Positions 44,674 to 52,386 of a stretch of 64,000 nucleotides of DNA are shown piece after piece. The notes under the pieces were generated by a model that did not search any database, had not been told where the DNA came from, and was given only the letters and a program-made list of their open reading frames with translations. How positions within the stretch are numbered: the stretch's first letter is position 1; each line of letters begins with the position of its first letter. The position numbers and the translations under genes are program-made. Origin of the DNA: Palleniella intestinalis (GTDB lineage Bacteria; Bacteroidota; Bacteroidia; Bacteroidales; Bacteroidaceae); assembly GCF_013166595.1 (NCBI RefSeq), contig NZ_JABKKG010000001.1:62001-126000 (forward strand). Reading direction: 5' to 3'.

Positions 44674-47175
44674 ATGAATAGAATTATTTTCACAATAATA
44701 TTATGTATAGCACTTTCCTCTGCCCACGCGCAGAAGATTGTCCGCAATTACCACGGTACACCGCTGCCGGAAGTTCTCAAGGATTTGAGCAAGACAGCAG
44801 ATAAGAGAATATCATTCATTTACAACGATTTGGAAGATTTCTCCATTACAAAGCGGATAAAGCGCAACAAAGTGTCCGATGCCATACGCGAGGCGGTGGG
44901 ATTCTACCCGATACGCATCGTGGAGAGCGACAGCCTGATTTTCGTGGAGTGCATCGACAGCGACCAAAGCCGTCTTGTCGGCCAGCTTGTCGACAGCAAG
45001 GGCAAACCGGTGGCTTATGCCAACATACAGTTGCTCAGTCCTAAGGATTCCACGTATATCACCGGTGGTGTAAGTAATGAGGCGGGACGGTTTGTCATCC
45101 CTTCCCCGATAAAGCAAGTGCTGGCAAAAATCAGCTGCGTAGGCTTCAAAACCATCACCCGGCTGTATAATGTCACCGACATAGGCAAGGTTTCCATGCG
45201 CGAGGCGGGCATCATGCTACAGGCTGTGCAAGTGGAGCAGAAGGAGGCAGTGCGCGACGGCGACAAGGTGAAGTTCTATCTTTCAAAGGATTTGAAGAAC
45301 AACGCTTACGACGGATACAGTGCGCTTTCTTTGCTGACCCTTCCCGGCATCGATGTTGATGCTGTAAACAAGAGCATCACAAAACTTGGTGCGCCCGGAC
45401 TCCTCATTTGTCTCAACGGACGCCCCGTGGACAGCGACGAGATCGAGACAATCAATCCGAAGGATATTGAGCGTATCGACTACTATCCTTACTACAACGC
45501 CGACTACCCAACGGCAGGCACAGTGATTGATTTCAGGGTAAAGCGCAGAGACCACGGAGGACAGATGTATCTCCATGCAAGCGAAGACCTTAACATAGTC
45601 TCGGGCAACGATATCGCAGACTGGAAGACATACCGCAAGAACACTGAATACAACGTGAAAGTGTCAGGCGACTATGCCCATTTCAGCCGTCCGCGTGGCA
45701 CAGAAGAGGAAACAAACATGATGTTCCCTTCGGAAGAGATAACAAAAACCACAGCAAACACGCCGTCAAAGACACACCGTAACAAGATAGGCGGGAAACT
45801 CTCGCTTCTGCATTACATCGGCAAGAAGGACATGTTTCAGGCAGCAGCCTTCCTCAGCAAAAGCCATGATGCGAAAGGTAACAATCTTGTCGAAAGATTC
45901 TCTAACGAGGTTGATTCGCGCTCGACAACCGACAGGACACACAGCGACAACATTGCCACATCGGCACGGCTGTACTGGAAGAAATCTTTCGACTGCGGTC
46001 TGCAGATTCGGGCAACAATGAGAGGCAGTTACACAAGAAACAACAACAACCGTGACTACATGACTGTGAAGAATATTCTCTCGGAGACAAAGGAGGACTA
46101 CTACACACTGCACCCGAGCCTCAGCATCAACATGCCATGGAAGAAGCATGCCTTCTCGCTCAAAAGCGTCTATTATTATGACAATTCTGAGATAACGTAT
46201 CTTGAGAATGCGAACTCTGACGGCAGTACGCTGAAATTCGGACAGCTCATCATTGACCTCGTTGACAACATCCGCTTCTCGAAGAAATTCCAGCTGTCGA
46301 TAGACCTTCAGCAACGCTTTGTGAACGTTGACAACAGCATCATGTCGTACAACAAAAGCTATTTCACACCGAAGGCATACTTCACCATCGAAATGCCAAA
46401 AAGCAGCCAGCTGTCGTTAGGCGCGTTCATGGGCGTGTTCAACCCGGACTTCAACCTATACGACACAACAGTGAAGTCCATTGACCCATACCAGACACTT
46501 ACCGGCAATCCAAACTTGCCTATCAGAGACGTGTGGTCGGCATACTATAGCTTCTATATGCAGCGAAACTGGGGCTACCTGCAGTTGTACGGTAGTTACG
46601 AGCATTCAAGCGATGTCATCTATCAAACGACTACCTATGATTCAGAGGCAAACGTGTTCCGTCACTCTTTTCTCAGCGGCGGCAAGAAAGAGGATTTTGG
46701 AATCAATGCCAACGGACAGCTTAACATCATCCCAAAGAAACTAAAGTTTGCTGTCGGGCTGACATACAACCACAAGACAGAGCACGGCGTACCACGCAAC
46801 ACTGTGGACTTTCTCTGGCAGACTTACGAGTTGACATACATCGCGAAAAAGTTCAATGTGCAGCTGTCATACACGTCTGAGTCAAAATACATCGACCTCG
46901 GCAAGACCATCACGATGCCGGCCTCACTCCGATTCTCCGCAGGCTACAACCACAAAGGCCTGAACCTGAATTTCTACACCAAGAACCCATTCATGCGTTG
47001 CCACACAAAGATTGCCTACTCCGTTGATGGTTTCAACCAAGCATTACGCTATTATGAGCCGTACAAAGCCTACAACCTCTTCAACATCAGCGTCTCTTAT
47101 CGCTTCAACTACGGCAAGAAGCACAAATTCAATGATGTGGATATCGATACGCAAAGCAAATCTGCGATATTGTGA
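44674..47175 (+). CDS. STN-domain TonB-dependent-receptor-like outer membrane beta-barrel protein
   Basis: 833 residues. Signal peptide 1-19 (ending SSAHAQ). Residues about 22-95 are an STN-type signalling domain (GTPLPEVLKDLSKTADKRISFIY), 100-180 a CarboxypepD_reg-like beta-sandwich (LVGQLVDSKGKPVAYANIQLLSPKDS), about 190-300 a plug-like domain, and the rest an outer-membrane barrel rich in alternating aromatic strands of the OMP_b-brl_3 type. No SusD partner lies beside it. With the sigma and anti-sigma genes it forms an operon in which ligand binding outside would release the sigma factor. Ligand unknown. Confidence 0.85.
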   Translation: MNRIIFTIILCIALSSAHAQKIVRNYHGTPLPEVLKDLSKTADKRISFIYNDLEDFSITKRIKRNKVSDAIREAVGFYPIRIVESDSLIFVECIDSDQSRLVGQLVDSKGKPVAYANIQLLSPKDSTYITGGVSNEAGRFVIPSPIKQVLAKISCVGFKTITRLYNVTDIGKVSMREAGIMLQAVQVEQKEAVRDGDKVKFYLSKDLKNNAYDGYSALSLLTLPGIDVDAVNKSITKLGAPGLLICLNGRPVDSDEIETINPKDIERIDYYPYYNADYPTAGTVIDFRVKRRDHGGQMYLHASEDLNIVSGNDIADWKTYRKNTEYNVKVSGDYAHFSRPRGTEEETNMMFPSEEITKTTANTPSKTHRNKIGGKLSLLHYIGKKDMFQAAAFLSKSHDAKGNNLVERFSNEVDSRSTTDRTHSDNIATSARLYWKKSFDCGLQIRATMRGSYTRNNNNRDYMTVKNILSETKEDYYTLHPSLSINMPWKKHAFSLKSVYYYDNSEITYLENANSDGSTLKFGQLIIDLVDNIRFSKKFQLSIDLQQRFVNVDNSIMSYNKSYFTPKAYFTIEMPKSSQLSLGAFMGVFNPDFNLYDTTVKSIDPYQTLTGNPNLPIRDVWSAYYSFYMQRNWGYLQLYGSYEHSSDVIYQTTTYDSEANVFRHSFLSGGKKEDFGINANGQLNIIPKKLKFAVGLTYNHKTEHGVPRNTVDFLWQTYELTYIAKKFNVQLSYTSESKYIDLGKTITMPASLRFSAGYNHKGLNLNFYTKNPFMRCHTKIAYSVDGFNQALRYYEPYKAYNLFNISVSYRFNYGKKHKFNDVDIDTQSKSAIL

Positions 47176-47297
47176 TGTCGCCGCGTGCCAAAAGGTTGGC
47201 GACCGGCAGAAGCAAAGCCTGCTTGACAATCCCCACGTCAACGCTATGAAAGATGATATCTCTTAATGCTGAATCCCTTGGACCGGCATTTCAAAAT

Positions 47298-47350
47298 ACG
47301 GCGGTTTTTCTGCTCCACTGATGGAGGTCGGGAATACCGCCGTTTTTTTA
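47298..47350 (+). terminator. Terminator of the sigma/anti-sigma/receptor operon
   Basis: ACGGCGGT (47298-47305) pairs with ACCGCCGT (47336-47343) followed by seven T. Inside the loop CTCCA (47313-47317) pairs with TGGAG (47322-47326), giving a stacked two-part hairpin. It begins 122 bases after the receptor stop. Confidence 0.82.
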
Positions 47351-47356
47351 GTGGTG

Positions 47357-47729
47357 TTATTTTCTGTTCAGCAAAGAATTCAAGCAGTGGCTGACAGGAA
47401 TTTCAAAAAAGCGGTTGACTATGATTGAGACAATTACCAACAATGGCAGACTGATTGCAAACTCTACTATTAAAGGCAAGTCGATGTTTAGCTTTGACAT
47501 GGTTCCACGTGTGGTATGAAGCCATGGCATATATTTTGGAATGATTCCTTTCTCAGCTTGCGGCATATAGGTATAGGCAAGCACGAATCCGCTTAGCATC
47601 ATAAATATGGAGACAGCCATGTCACCGGAAGGTTTTATGGCTGCTCCTTTGAAACCGAAATGTCCGACAAAGATAAGAAGTTCCTATCCCACGCAACATC
47701 TGTAAAGACTGCAATTTCTTTTTTTTCAT
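47357..47729 (-). pseudogene. Remnant of an acyltransferase 3 (OafA-like) gene
   Basis: The minus strand begins MKKKKLQSLQMLRGIG at 47729, the usual start of this membrane acyltransferase family, then loses frame. In another frame it continues ELLIFVGHFGFKGAAI ... DMAVSIFMMLSGFVLAYTY, the next conserved piece with the helix-1/2 region. After about 25 residues the sequence jumps to LLVIVSIIVNRFFEIPVS, the last membrane helix and C-terminal motif. So there is one frameshift near 47.68 kb and a central deletion of roughly 250 residues. It cannot make a working enzyme. Confidence 0.7.
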
Positions 47730-47766
47730 GGCATTCTATCTTTGCCCCGCAGCAGAGAGAAAATTG

Positions 47767-48159
47767 CTATTTTTCTATTTGTGCATTATACTTTGTCCAT
47801 CCGAGATAACCGGAGTTCAATTCTACAACTGTGTAGCCGTTCTGTGCAAGAATCGTGGCTGCCTTCTTGCTGCGCCTGCCACTGCGGCAGTAAAGGGCGA
47901 TGGTCTTTTCTTTTGGCAATGATTTCAAGGCTTCAGCCTGAAAATTATCGTTCAGCACATCAATGTTTACCGCATTGGCGATGTGTCCATCGGCATATTC
48001 CTCAGGAGTGCGCACATCCTGCAGCACGGTTGCTGTGTCTGCAATGACTGTGCGGAACTCTTCCGCTCCAACACTCTTGAACATGTCCGTTTGGGCATTG
48101 CATCCCAAAAGGCTGCAAATGAAAGTCATGAGTCCCATGAATATAATCTTTTTGGTCAT
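47767..48159 (-). CDS. Rhodanese-like lipoprotein
   Basis: 130 residues. Signal with lipobox SLLGC (Cys20 the lipidated residue) puts it on a membrane in the periplasm. The rhodanese fold (about 30-130) contains DVRTPEEYADGHI and the active-site loop YCRSGRRSKKAA (Cys near residue 92), where sulfur can be carried as persulfide. It lies 15 bp downstream of tyrA and so may be the last gene of the aromatic operon, although the link in function is not obvious. Confidence 0.88.
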   Translation of the reverse strand: MTKKIIFMGLMTFICSLLGCNAQTDMFKSVGAEEFRTVIADTATVLQDVRTPEEYADGHIANAVNIDVLNDNFQAEALKSLPKEKTIALYCRSGRRSKKAATILAQNGYTVVELNSGYLGWTKYNAQIEK

Positions 48160-48174
48160 CTTGCTATCTGTTGG

Positions 48175-48969
48175 TTACTTTATCTCCTTGATGTCCCGCT
48201 CGACATTGTGGCGGATTTTATCAAGATAACGGCGCATGCCTGTCGCGTCCTTGTGGTCGATAATGTCCAAGAGTTCTTTCAGTTCCGTGCGTATCTTCGC
48301 CACATTGTCATGGGTATAGGGGTTGAAAAGAACTTCCTGCAACAAGTAGTCGTCTTCATTGAGTACGCCTTTTGCTATGCGCATGTGGCGCTTGAAGGTC
48401 GTGCCCGGTGCGTCCTGATGCTCCATTACGGCTGAGAAGACGAAGGTGGAGACAAACGGAATGCTCAACGAATAAGCCATTGTGCGGTCGTGCTCCTCGA
48501 AGGTGTACTCGTAAATGTTCAGTCCGAGGCGCGAGTAAAGGTCTTTGAAGAAGCAGCGTCCCATGTAATCGCCCTCGTTTATGATGATTGCGTTCTCTTC
48601 GGAGAGCTGCTGAAGATTGGCGAATGTCGGTCCGAACATGGGATGGGTTGAGACATAACGATGACCGGTCTGCTCGTAATATTCGCGCAGCCCAGTCTTT
48701 ACAGAGCTTATATCGGAAAGTATGCAACTTTCAGGAATGTATGGCATAACCTCATCAAATGCCGGGATTGTGTATTTCACAGTCACGGCATTGATGACAA
48801 GTTCAGGTTCGAAAGCCTTTATTTCTTCAAGTTTGGAGAAACGTTGGCAGTTGTATGTGAAGCGGAGACGCTTTGGGTCTTTCTCAAATGCTGCGACTTC
48901 ATGGTCGAAACTCAGCAAGTCGATGAAGAAGCTGCCCATCTTTCCCGCTCCCAAAACAAGGATTTTCAT
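48175..48969 (-). CDS. tyrA: Prephenate dehydrogenase
   Basis: 264 residues. It oxidises and decarboxylates prephenate to 4-hydroxyphenylpyruvate, the tyrosine branch. The N-terminal Rossmann domain begins KILVLGAGKMGSFFIDLLS; DISSVKTGLREYY and STHPMFGPTF (about 98-107) bind substrate and catalyse hydride transfer. The C-terminal part (about 165-264) is the dimer domain. No ACT or chorismate mutase domain is fused. It is encoded 12 bp after the DAHP synthase gene in the attenuator-controlled operon. Confidence 0.92.
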   Translation of the reverse strand: MKILVLGAGKMGSFFIDLLSFDHEVAAFEKDPKRLRFTYNCQRFSKLEEIKAFEPELVINAVTVKYTIPAFDEVMPYIPESCILSDISSVKTGLREYYEQTGHRYVSTHPMFGPTFANLQQLSEENAIIINEGDYMGRCFFKDLYSRLGLNIYEYTFEEHDRTMAYSLSIPFVSTFVFSAVMEHQDAPGTTFKRHMRIAKGVLNEDDYLLQEVLFNPYTHDNVAKIRTELKELLDIIDHKDATGMRRYLDKIRHNVERDIKEIK

Positions 48970-48981
48970 ACAGTAATTATT

Positions 48982-50046
48982 TTATTTTCCTACAATCTCA
49001 AGCTGCTGGCGCACAGACTCTTCATGGATATGCTCAAAGACTTGCTTCACGAACTCAGGTGCCATACCGCAAAGAGAACCTTGTGCAGCACGCTTGTTAA
49101 GAATCTCATTATAGCGTCCTGTCTGAAGGACGGTCATGTTGTGTTCTTTCTTGTACTGTCCTATCTCACGGCAGATACGCATGCGTTTTGAAAGAAGGTC
49201 CATCAGTTGGTTGTCCAAAACGTCGATCTCATGGCGCAGCTGCTGTATTCCTTCTGTTGTCCAGGCGGAATCACGGACAACGAGTAATGACAATATGTAG
49301 TCAAGGACATCAGGAGTGACCTGCTGCTTTGCGTCAGACCACGCCTTATCAGGATTGCAATGCGCTTCCACCATAAGTCCGTCGACACCGAGATCGAGAG
49401 CTTGTTGGCACAGTGGCGCAATGAGTTCGCGTTTGCCTCCCATGTGGGAAGGGTCGCAGATGATAGGCAGTTCAGGAATGCGGCGGCGCAACTCTATAGG
49501 AATCTGCCACATCGGCTGGTTACGGTAGATGGTCTTGTCGAATGAGGAGAATCCGCGATGAATAACTGCGAGTTTCTCTATACCGGCAGCATTCAGTCGT
49601 TCAAGTGCACCAATCCACAGTTCGAGGTCTGGATTGACAGGGTTCTTGACAAACACCGGAATGTCAAGTCCTTTCATTGAATCGGCAAGAGCCTGCATGG
49701 CGAATGGGTTTGCCGAGGTGCGTGCGCCAATCCAAAGAATGTCAATGCCGTATTTCATAGCCAGCTCGACATGCTCAGGTGTGGCTACTTCCGTACCGAT
49801 GTACATGCCGGTGGTATCCTTCACTTGCTTCATCCACTGCAGAGCCGGTTCGCCATGTCCTTCGAAGCCGCCCGGTTTGGTACGTGGCTTCCACACTCCG
49901 GCACGGAACATGTGACAGCCTTTTGCTGCAAGTTCGGTGGCAGTGGTCATTATTTGCTCCTCTGTCTCTGCGGAGCAAGGACCTGCGATGACAAACGGGC
50001 GTTTCTGATCGCTTGGTAAATTCAGTGGTTTAAGATTGAGTTCCAT
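48982..50046 (-). CDS. aroF: Bifunctional DAHP synthase / chorismate mutase
   Basis: 354 residues. Residues 1-260 are a type I-beta 3-deoxy-7-phosphoheptulonate synthase (PFVIAGPCSAETEEQ near 19, GVWKPRTKPGGFEGHGEPAL, VIHRGFSSFD, CDPSHMGGKRELIAP), the first step of the shikimate pathway. Residues about 268-350 are an AroQ-type chorismate mutase (LRHEIDVLDNQLMDLLSKRMRICREIGQYKKEHN). The mutase domain makes prephenate and may also give feedback control to the first step, as known for such fusions. 72 bp after the aminotransferase gene. Confidence 0.94.
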   Translation of the reverse strand: MELNLKPLNLPSDQKRPFVIAGPCSAETEEQIMTTATELAAKGCHMFRAGVWKPRTKPGGFEGHGEPALQWMKQVKDTTGMYIGTEVATPEHVELAMKYGIDILWIGARTSANPFAMQALADSMKGLDIPVFVKNPVNPDLELWIGALERLNAAGIEKLAVIHRGFSSFDKTIYRNQPMWQIPIELRRRIPELPIICDPSHMGGKRELIAPLCQQALDLGVDGLMVEAHCNPDKAWSDAKQQVTPDVLDYILSLLVVRDSAWTTEGIQQLRHEIDVLDNQLMDLLSKRMRICREIGQYKKEHNMTVLQTGRYNEILNKRAAQGSLCGMAPEFVKQVFEHIHEESVRQQLEIVGK

Positions 50047-50118
50047 TATTTTATAAGATATTCGTTGTTACTATTATTATTACAACATATTGTTGCAAGT
50101 ATTTGTTATTTTCACGTT

Positions 50119-51276
50119 TCACATGACAGCTTTGATACGCTCCAGTGCCTCCTTCATCTTCTCATCCTTGGCACAAAGGGAGATTCGTATGAAACGCTCT
50201 CCATTAGAGCCGAAGATGAATCCCGGAGTTATGAACACTCTGGCTTCATGCAGCACTTTCTCTGTCAGTTCCTCACAATCGCAACTGTCAGGAATCCTTC
50301 CCCAAAGGAACATTCCCACTTGGTCTTTGTCAAAAGTGCATCCTAAGGTTGCCATTATTTCTTCGGCTATGACACGACGGCGTTTGTATGTCGTATAGTT
50401 TGCCTCATGATGCCATTCGTCAGTGTTCAGGTAAGCTTCTGCTGCCGCAAGCTGCAGTCCGCGGAAAGTGCCGGAATCAATGTTTGACTTCACTTTCAGA
50501 ATCCATGATATGAACTCCTTGTTTGATGCGCAAAGTCCTACACGCCATCCCGGCATATTATGGCTTTTTGACATGGAATTCAGCTCTATGCAGCATTCCT
50601 TGGCATCCTTTACCTGAAGGAGCGAGATAGGGTTATCGTTGATGATGAAGGAATAAGGATTGTCATTCACAACAACGATATTCTTCCGTCTTGCGAAATC
50701 AACAAGTCTTTCGTAAGTCTCTATCTGTGCATTGCCACCGGTAGGCATGTTAGGATAGTTGGTCCACATCAGTTTCACATTGGACAAATCCATGTTTTCA
50801 AGCTGTTCCCAATCAGGCTGCCAACCGTTCTTCTCACAGAGGTTGTAATTTATTATCTCTTGTCCGAGCAACTTTGAAAGTGAAGTGTATGTAGGATAGC
50901 CCGGATTTGGGACAAGCACCTTGTCTCCCGGATTGCAGAAAGCAAGAGTGATATGCAGTATTCCCTCCTTTGAGCCGATGAGAGGCTGTATTTCTGTCTG
51001 CCAGTCAAGGGCTACATCAAACCATCTTTTGTAATATCCTGCCATGGCTTTCCTTAGCTCCGGTGTGCCTACCGTCGGCTGATAACCGTGTGCTGTCGGG
51101 TCATTGGCAACTTCACACAGTCTTTTCACTGTACCGTCGGACGGCGGCATGTCAGGTGAGCCGATGGCAAGGGAGATGATGTCCTTGCCTTCTGCGTTAA
51201 GCTGTGCCACTTCCTTTAATTTCCTGCTGAAATAGTATTCCTGGACTAATTTCAGTCTGTCTGCGGGCTGTATCAT
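50119..51276 (-). CDS. PLP-dependent aminotransferase (class I, aromatic/aspartate type)
   Basis: 385 residues. Fold-type I aminotransferase; the PLP-binding Lys is in SMSKSHNMPGWRVG (about residue 236), with NYPNMPTGG (about 170) and NDNPYSF binding the cofactor. It sits between pheA and the DAHP synthase gene, so it most likely converts phenylpyruvate and hydroxyphenylpyruvate (or prephenate) to Phe, Tyr or arogenate. Aspartate or diaminopimelate aminotransferase activity is also possible by family. 21 bp after pheA. Confidence 0.9.
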   Translation of the reverse strand: MIQPADRLKLVQEYYFSRKLKEVAQLNAEGKDIISLAIGSPDMPPSDGTVKRLCEVANDPTAHGYQPTVGTPELRKAMAGYYKRWFDVALDWQTEIQPLIGSKEGILHITLAFCNPGDKVLVPNPGYPTYTSLSKLLGQEIINYNLCEKNGWQPDWEQLENMDLSNVKLMWTNYPNMPTGGNAQIETYERLVDFARRKNIVVVNDNPYSFIINDNPISLLQVKDAKECCIELNSMSKSHNMPGWRVGLCASNKEFISWILKVKSNIDSGTFRGLQLAAAEAYLNTDEWHHEANYTTYKRRRVIAEEIMATLGCTFDKDQVGMFLWGRIPDSCDCEELTEKVLHEARVFITPGFIFGSNGERFIRISLCAKDEKMKEALERIKAVM

Positions 51277-51297
51277 AGTAGTGTTAGCATTTTATCA

Positions 51298-52128
51298 TTA
51301 TGCGGCTTTGTATTCGCCAAGGATTTTCAATTCACGTGTCAATGGAATTATAGCATCAACCGCCTGTCGGTATCTCACAAGATTGTCATAAGTGATGTCA
51401 ACATAAAACATGTATTCCCATTCTCTTCCGATTATCGGCAATGACTGTATCTTTGTCAGCTGCATGGTGTAGAAACTCAGAATGGAAAGCACTTGCGACA
51501 ATGAGCCTTCTTCATGCGGTAAAGAGAACACAAGACTTGACTTGTTTGTTTCATTGATAGGGCGGAGCATGTCTGCCTTGCGTGGATCGGAGAGTACAAG
51601 GAAACGGGTGTAATTATGCTTGTTGTCCTCTATGTTGTTCTCAAGTACTGTCAGTCCATAAAGTCTTGCAGCATCAGCATGGCAAATGGCGGCAACCCTT
51701 GTAACTTGGCTTTCTGCTATCCACTGTGCCGCCCCTGCAGTATCGTCAGCTTCAATGATTTTCATGTTCTGATGTTGTGACAGATATTTGCGGCACTGCA
51801 TCAATGCAACAGGGTGGGAGTGAACCTCCTTTATGTCCTCTATGTTTTGTGACGGAAGGCAGCAAAGGCAGTGGCTGATATGTGTCTTGTCCTCACCCAC
51901 GACTGTCATTCCACTTTGAAGCAACAATTCATAGTTATGAAGAAGAGACCCGGCAATAGTATTTTCTATTGCTGTCAGTCCTATGATTGTCGGGTCATTC
52001 TTCATGTGCTCGAACACTTCTTCAAATGTCGCACAACATATCATCTGTAACTGCTCACCCTGAAAATAGTGGTGTGCCGTAATGTCATGGAAACTGCCTT
52101 CAAAACCTTGTATTGCTATTCGCTTCAT
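51298..52128 (-). CDS. pheA: Prephenate dehydratase with ACT domain
   Basis: 276 residues. It converts prephenate to phenylpyruvate. The catalytic domain (1-180) begins RIAIQGFEGSFHDITAHHYF and contains TAIENTIAGS and the NYTRF motif with the catalytic Thr (about residue 172). The ACT domain (about 195-270) holds EEGSLSQVLSIL and KIQSLPIIG at the places of the GALV and ESRP phenylalanine-binding motifs; both differ from the classical sequence, so allosteric control may differ. First gene of the operon, preceded by a leader peptide and attenuator. Confidence 0.95.
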   Translation of the reverse strand: MKRIAIQGFEGSFHDITAHHYFQGEQLQMICCATFEEVFEHMKNDPTIIGLTAIENTIAGSLLHNYELLLQSGMTVVGEDKTHISHCLCCLPSQNIEDIKEVHSHPVALMQCRKYLSQHQNMKIIEADDTAGAAQWIAESQVTRVAAICHADAARLYGLTVLENNIEDNKHNYTRFLVLSDPRKADMLRPINETNKSSLVFSLPHEEGSLSQVLSILSFYTMQLTKIQSLPIIGREWEYMFYVDITYDNLVRYRQAVDAIIPLTRELKILGEYKAA

Positions 52129-52146
52129 TGATATGTGATTTTTTTT

Positions 52147-52192
52147 ATAATATAATGAAAAATCCCGCCAGACTTGTATCTGGGCGGGATTT
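52147..52192 (-). terminator. Attenuator terminator of the Phe/Tyr operon
   Basis: On the minus strand AAATCCCGCC (52192-52183) pairs with GGCGGGATTT (52169-52160); AGA and TCT extend the stem inside. It is followed by TTCATTATATTAT. Its 5' arm can instead pair with leader bases: TCCCGC (52189-52184) with GCGGGA (52252-52247) and GCAA (52194-52191) with TTGC (52244-52241). It ends about 20 bases before the pheA start codon. Confidence 0.85.
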
Positions 52193-52234
52193 GCATATAT
52201 GGATGTTTATATATCTGCTTTCATAAGTTGAAAT

Positions 52235-52306
52235 TCACACGCAACTTCCCGCTTCACATTGCCCTGCAAAGTAAAAGTAAAAGAAGTATGTAAATGACTT
52301 ATTCAT
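52235..52306 (-). CDS. Phe/Tyr leader peptide of the pheA operon
   Basis: A 23-codon ORF starting MNKSFTYFFYFYFAG and stopping at TGA (52237-52235). Codons 5 and 7-13 read F, Y, F, F, Y, F, Y, F, that is five Phe and three Tyr within nine positions. It lies just after a promoter and just before a terminator hairpin. Stalling at these codons would leave 52252-52241 free for antiterminator pairing, while a ribosome reaching the stop would cover it. This is the standard arrangement of ribosome-mediated attenuation, and both amino acids match the products of the operon downstream. It is far too short for standard gene finders. Confidence 0.85.
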   Translation of the reverse strand: MNKSFTYFFYFYFAGQCEAGSCV

Positions 52307-52328
52307 ATTTATTTCTCTTATTTGATTG

Positions 52329-52360
52329 CAAAATTAAATATTTTGCATCATTTTAGCAAG
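52329..52360 (-). promoter_or_regulatory. Promoter of the pheA operon
   Basis: On the minus strand CTTG (52360-52357), 20 bases, then TAATTTTG (52336-52329). The -7 box is consensus, the -33 element has one mismatch. Transcription would start about 15 bases before the leader-peptide ATG. Confidence 0.62.
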
Positions 52361-52386
52361 AAAACGTTATGCAAACTATCTTTGCA

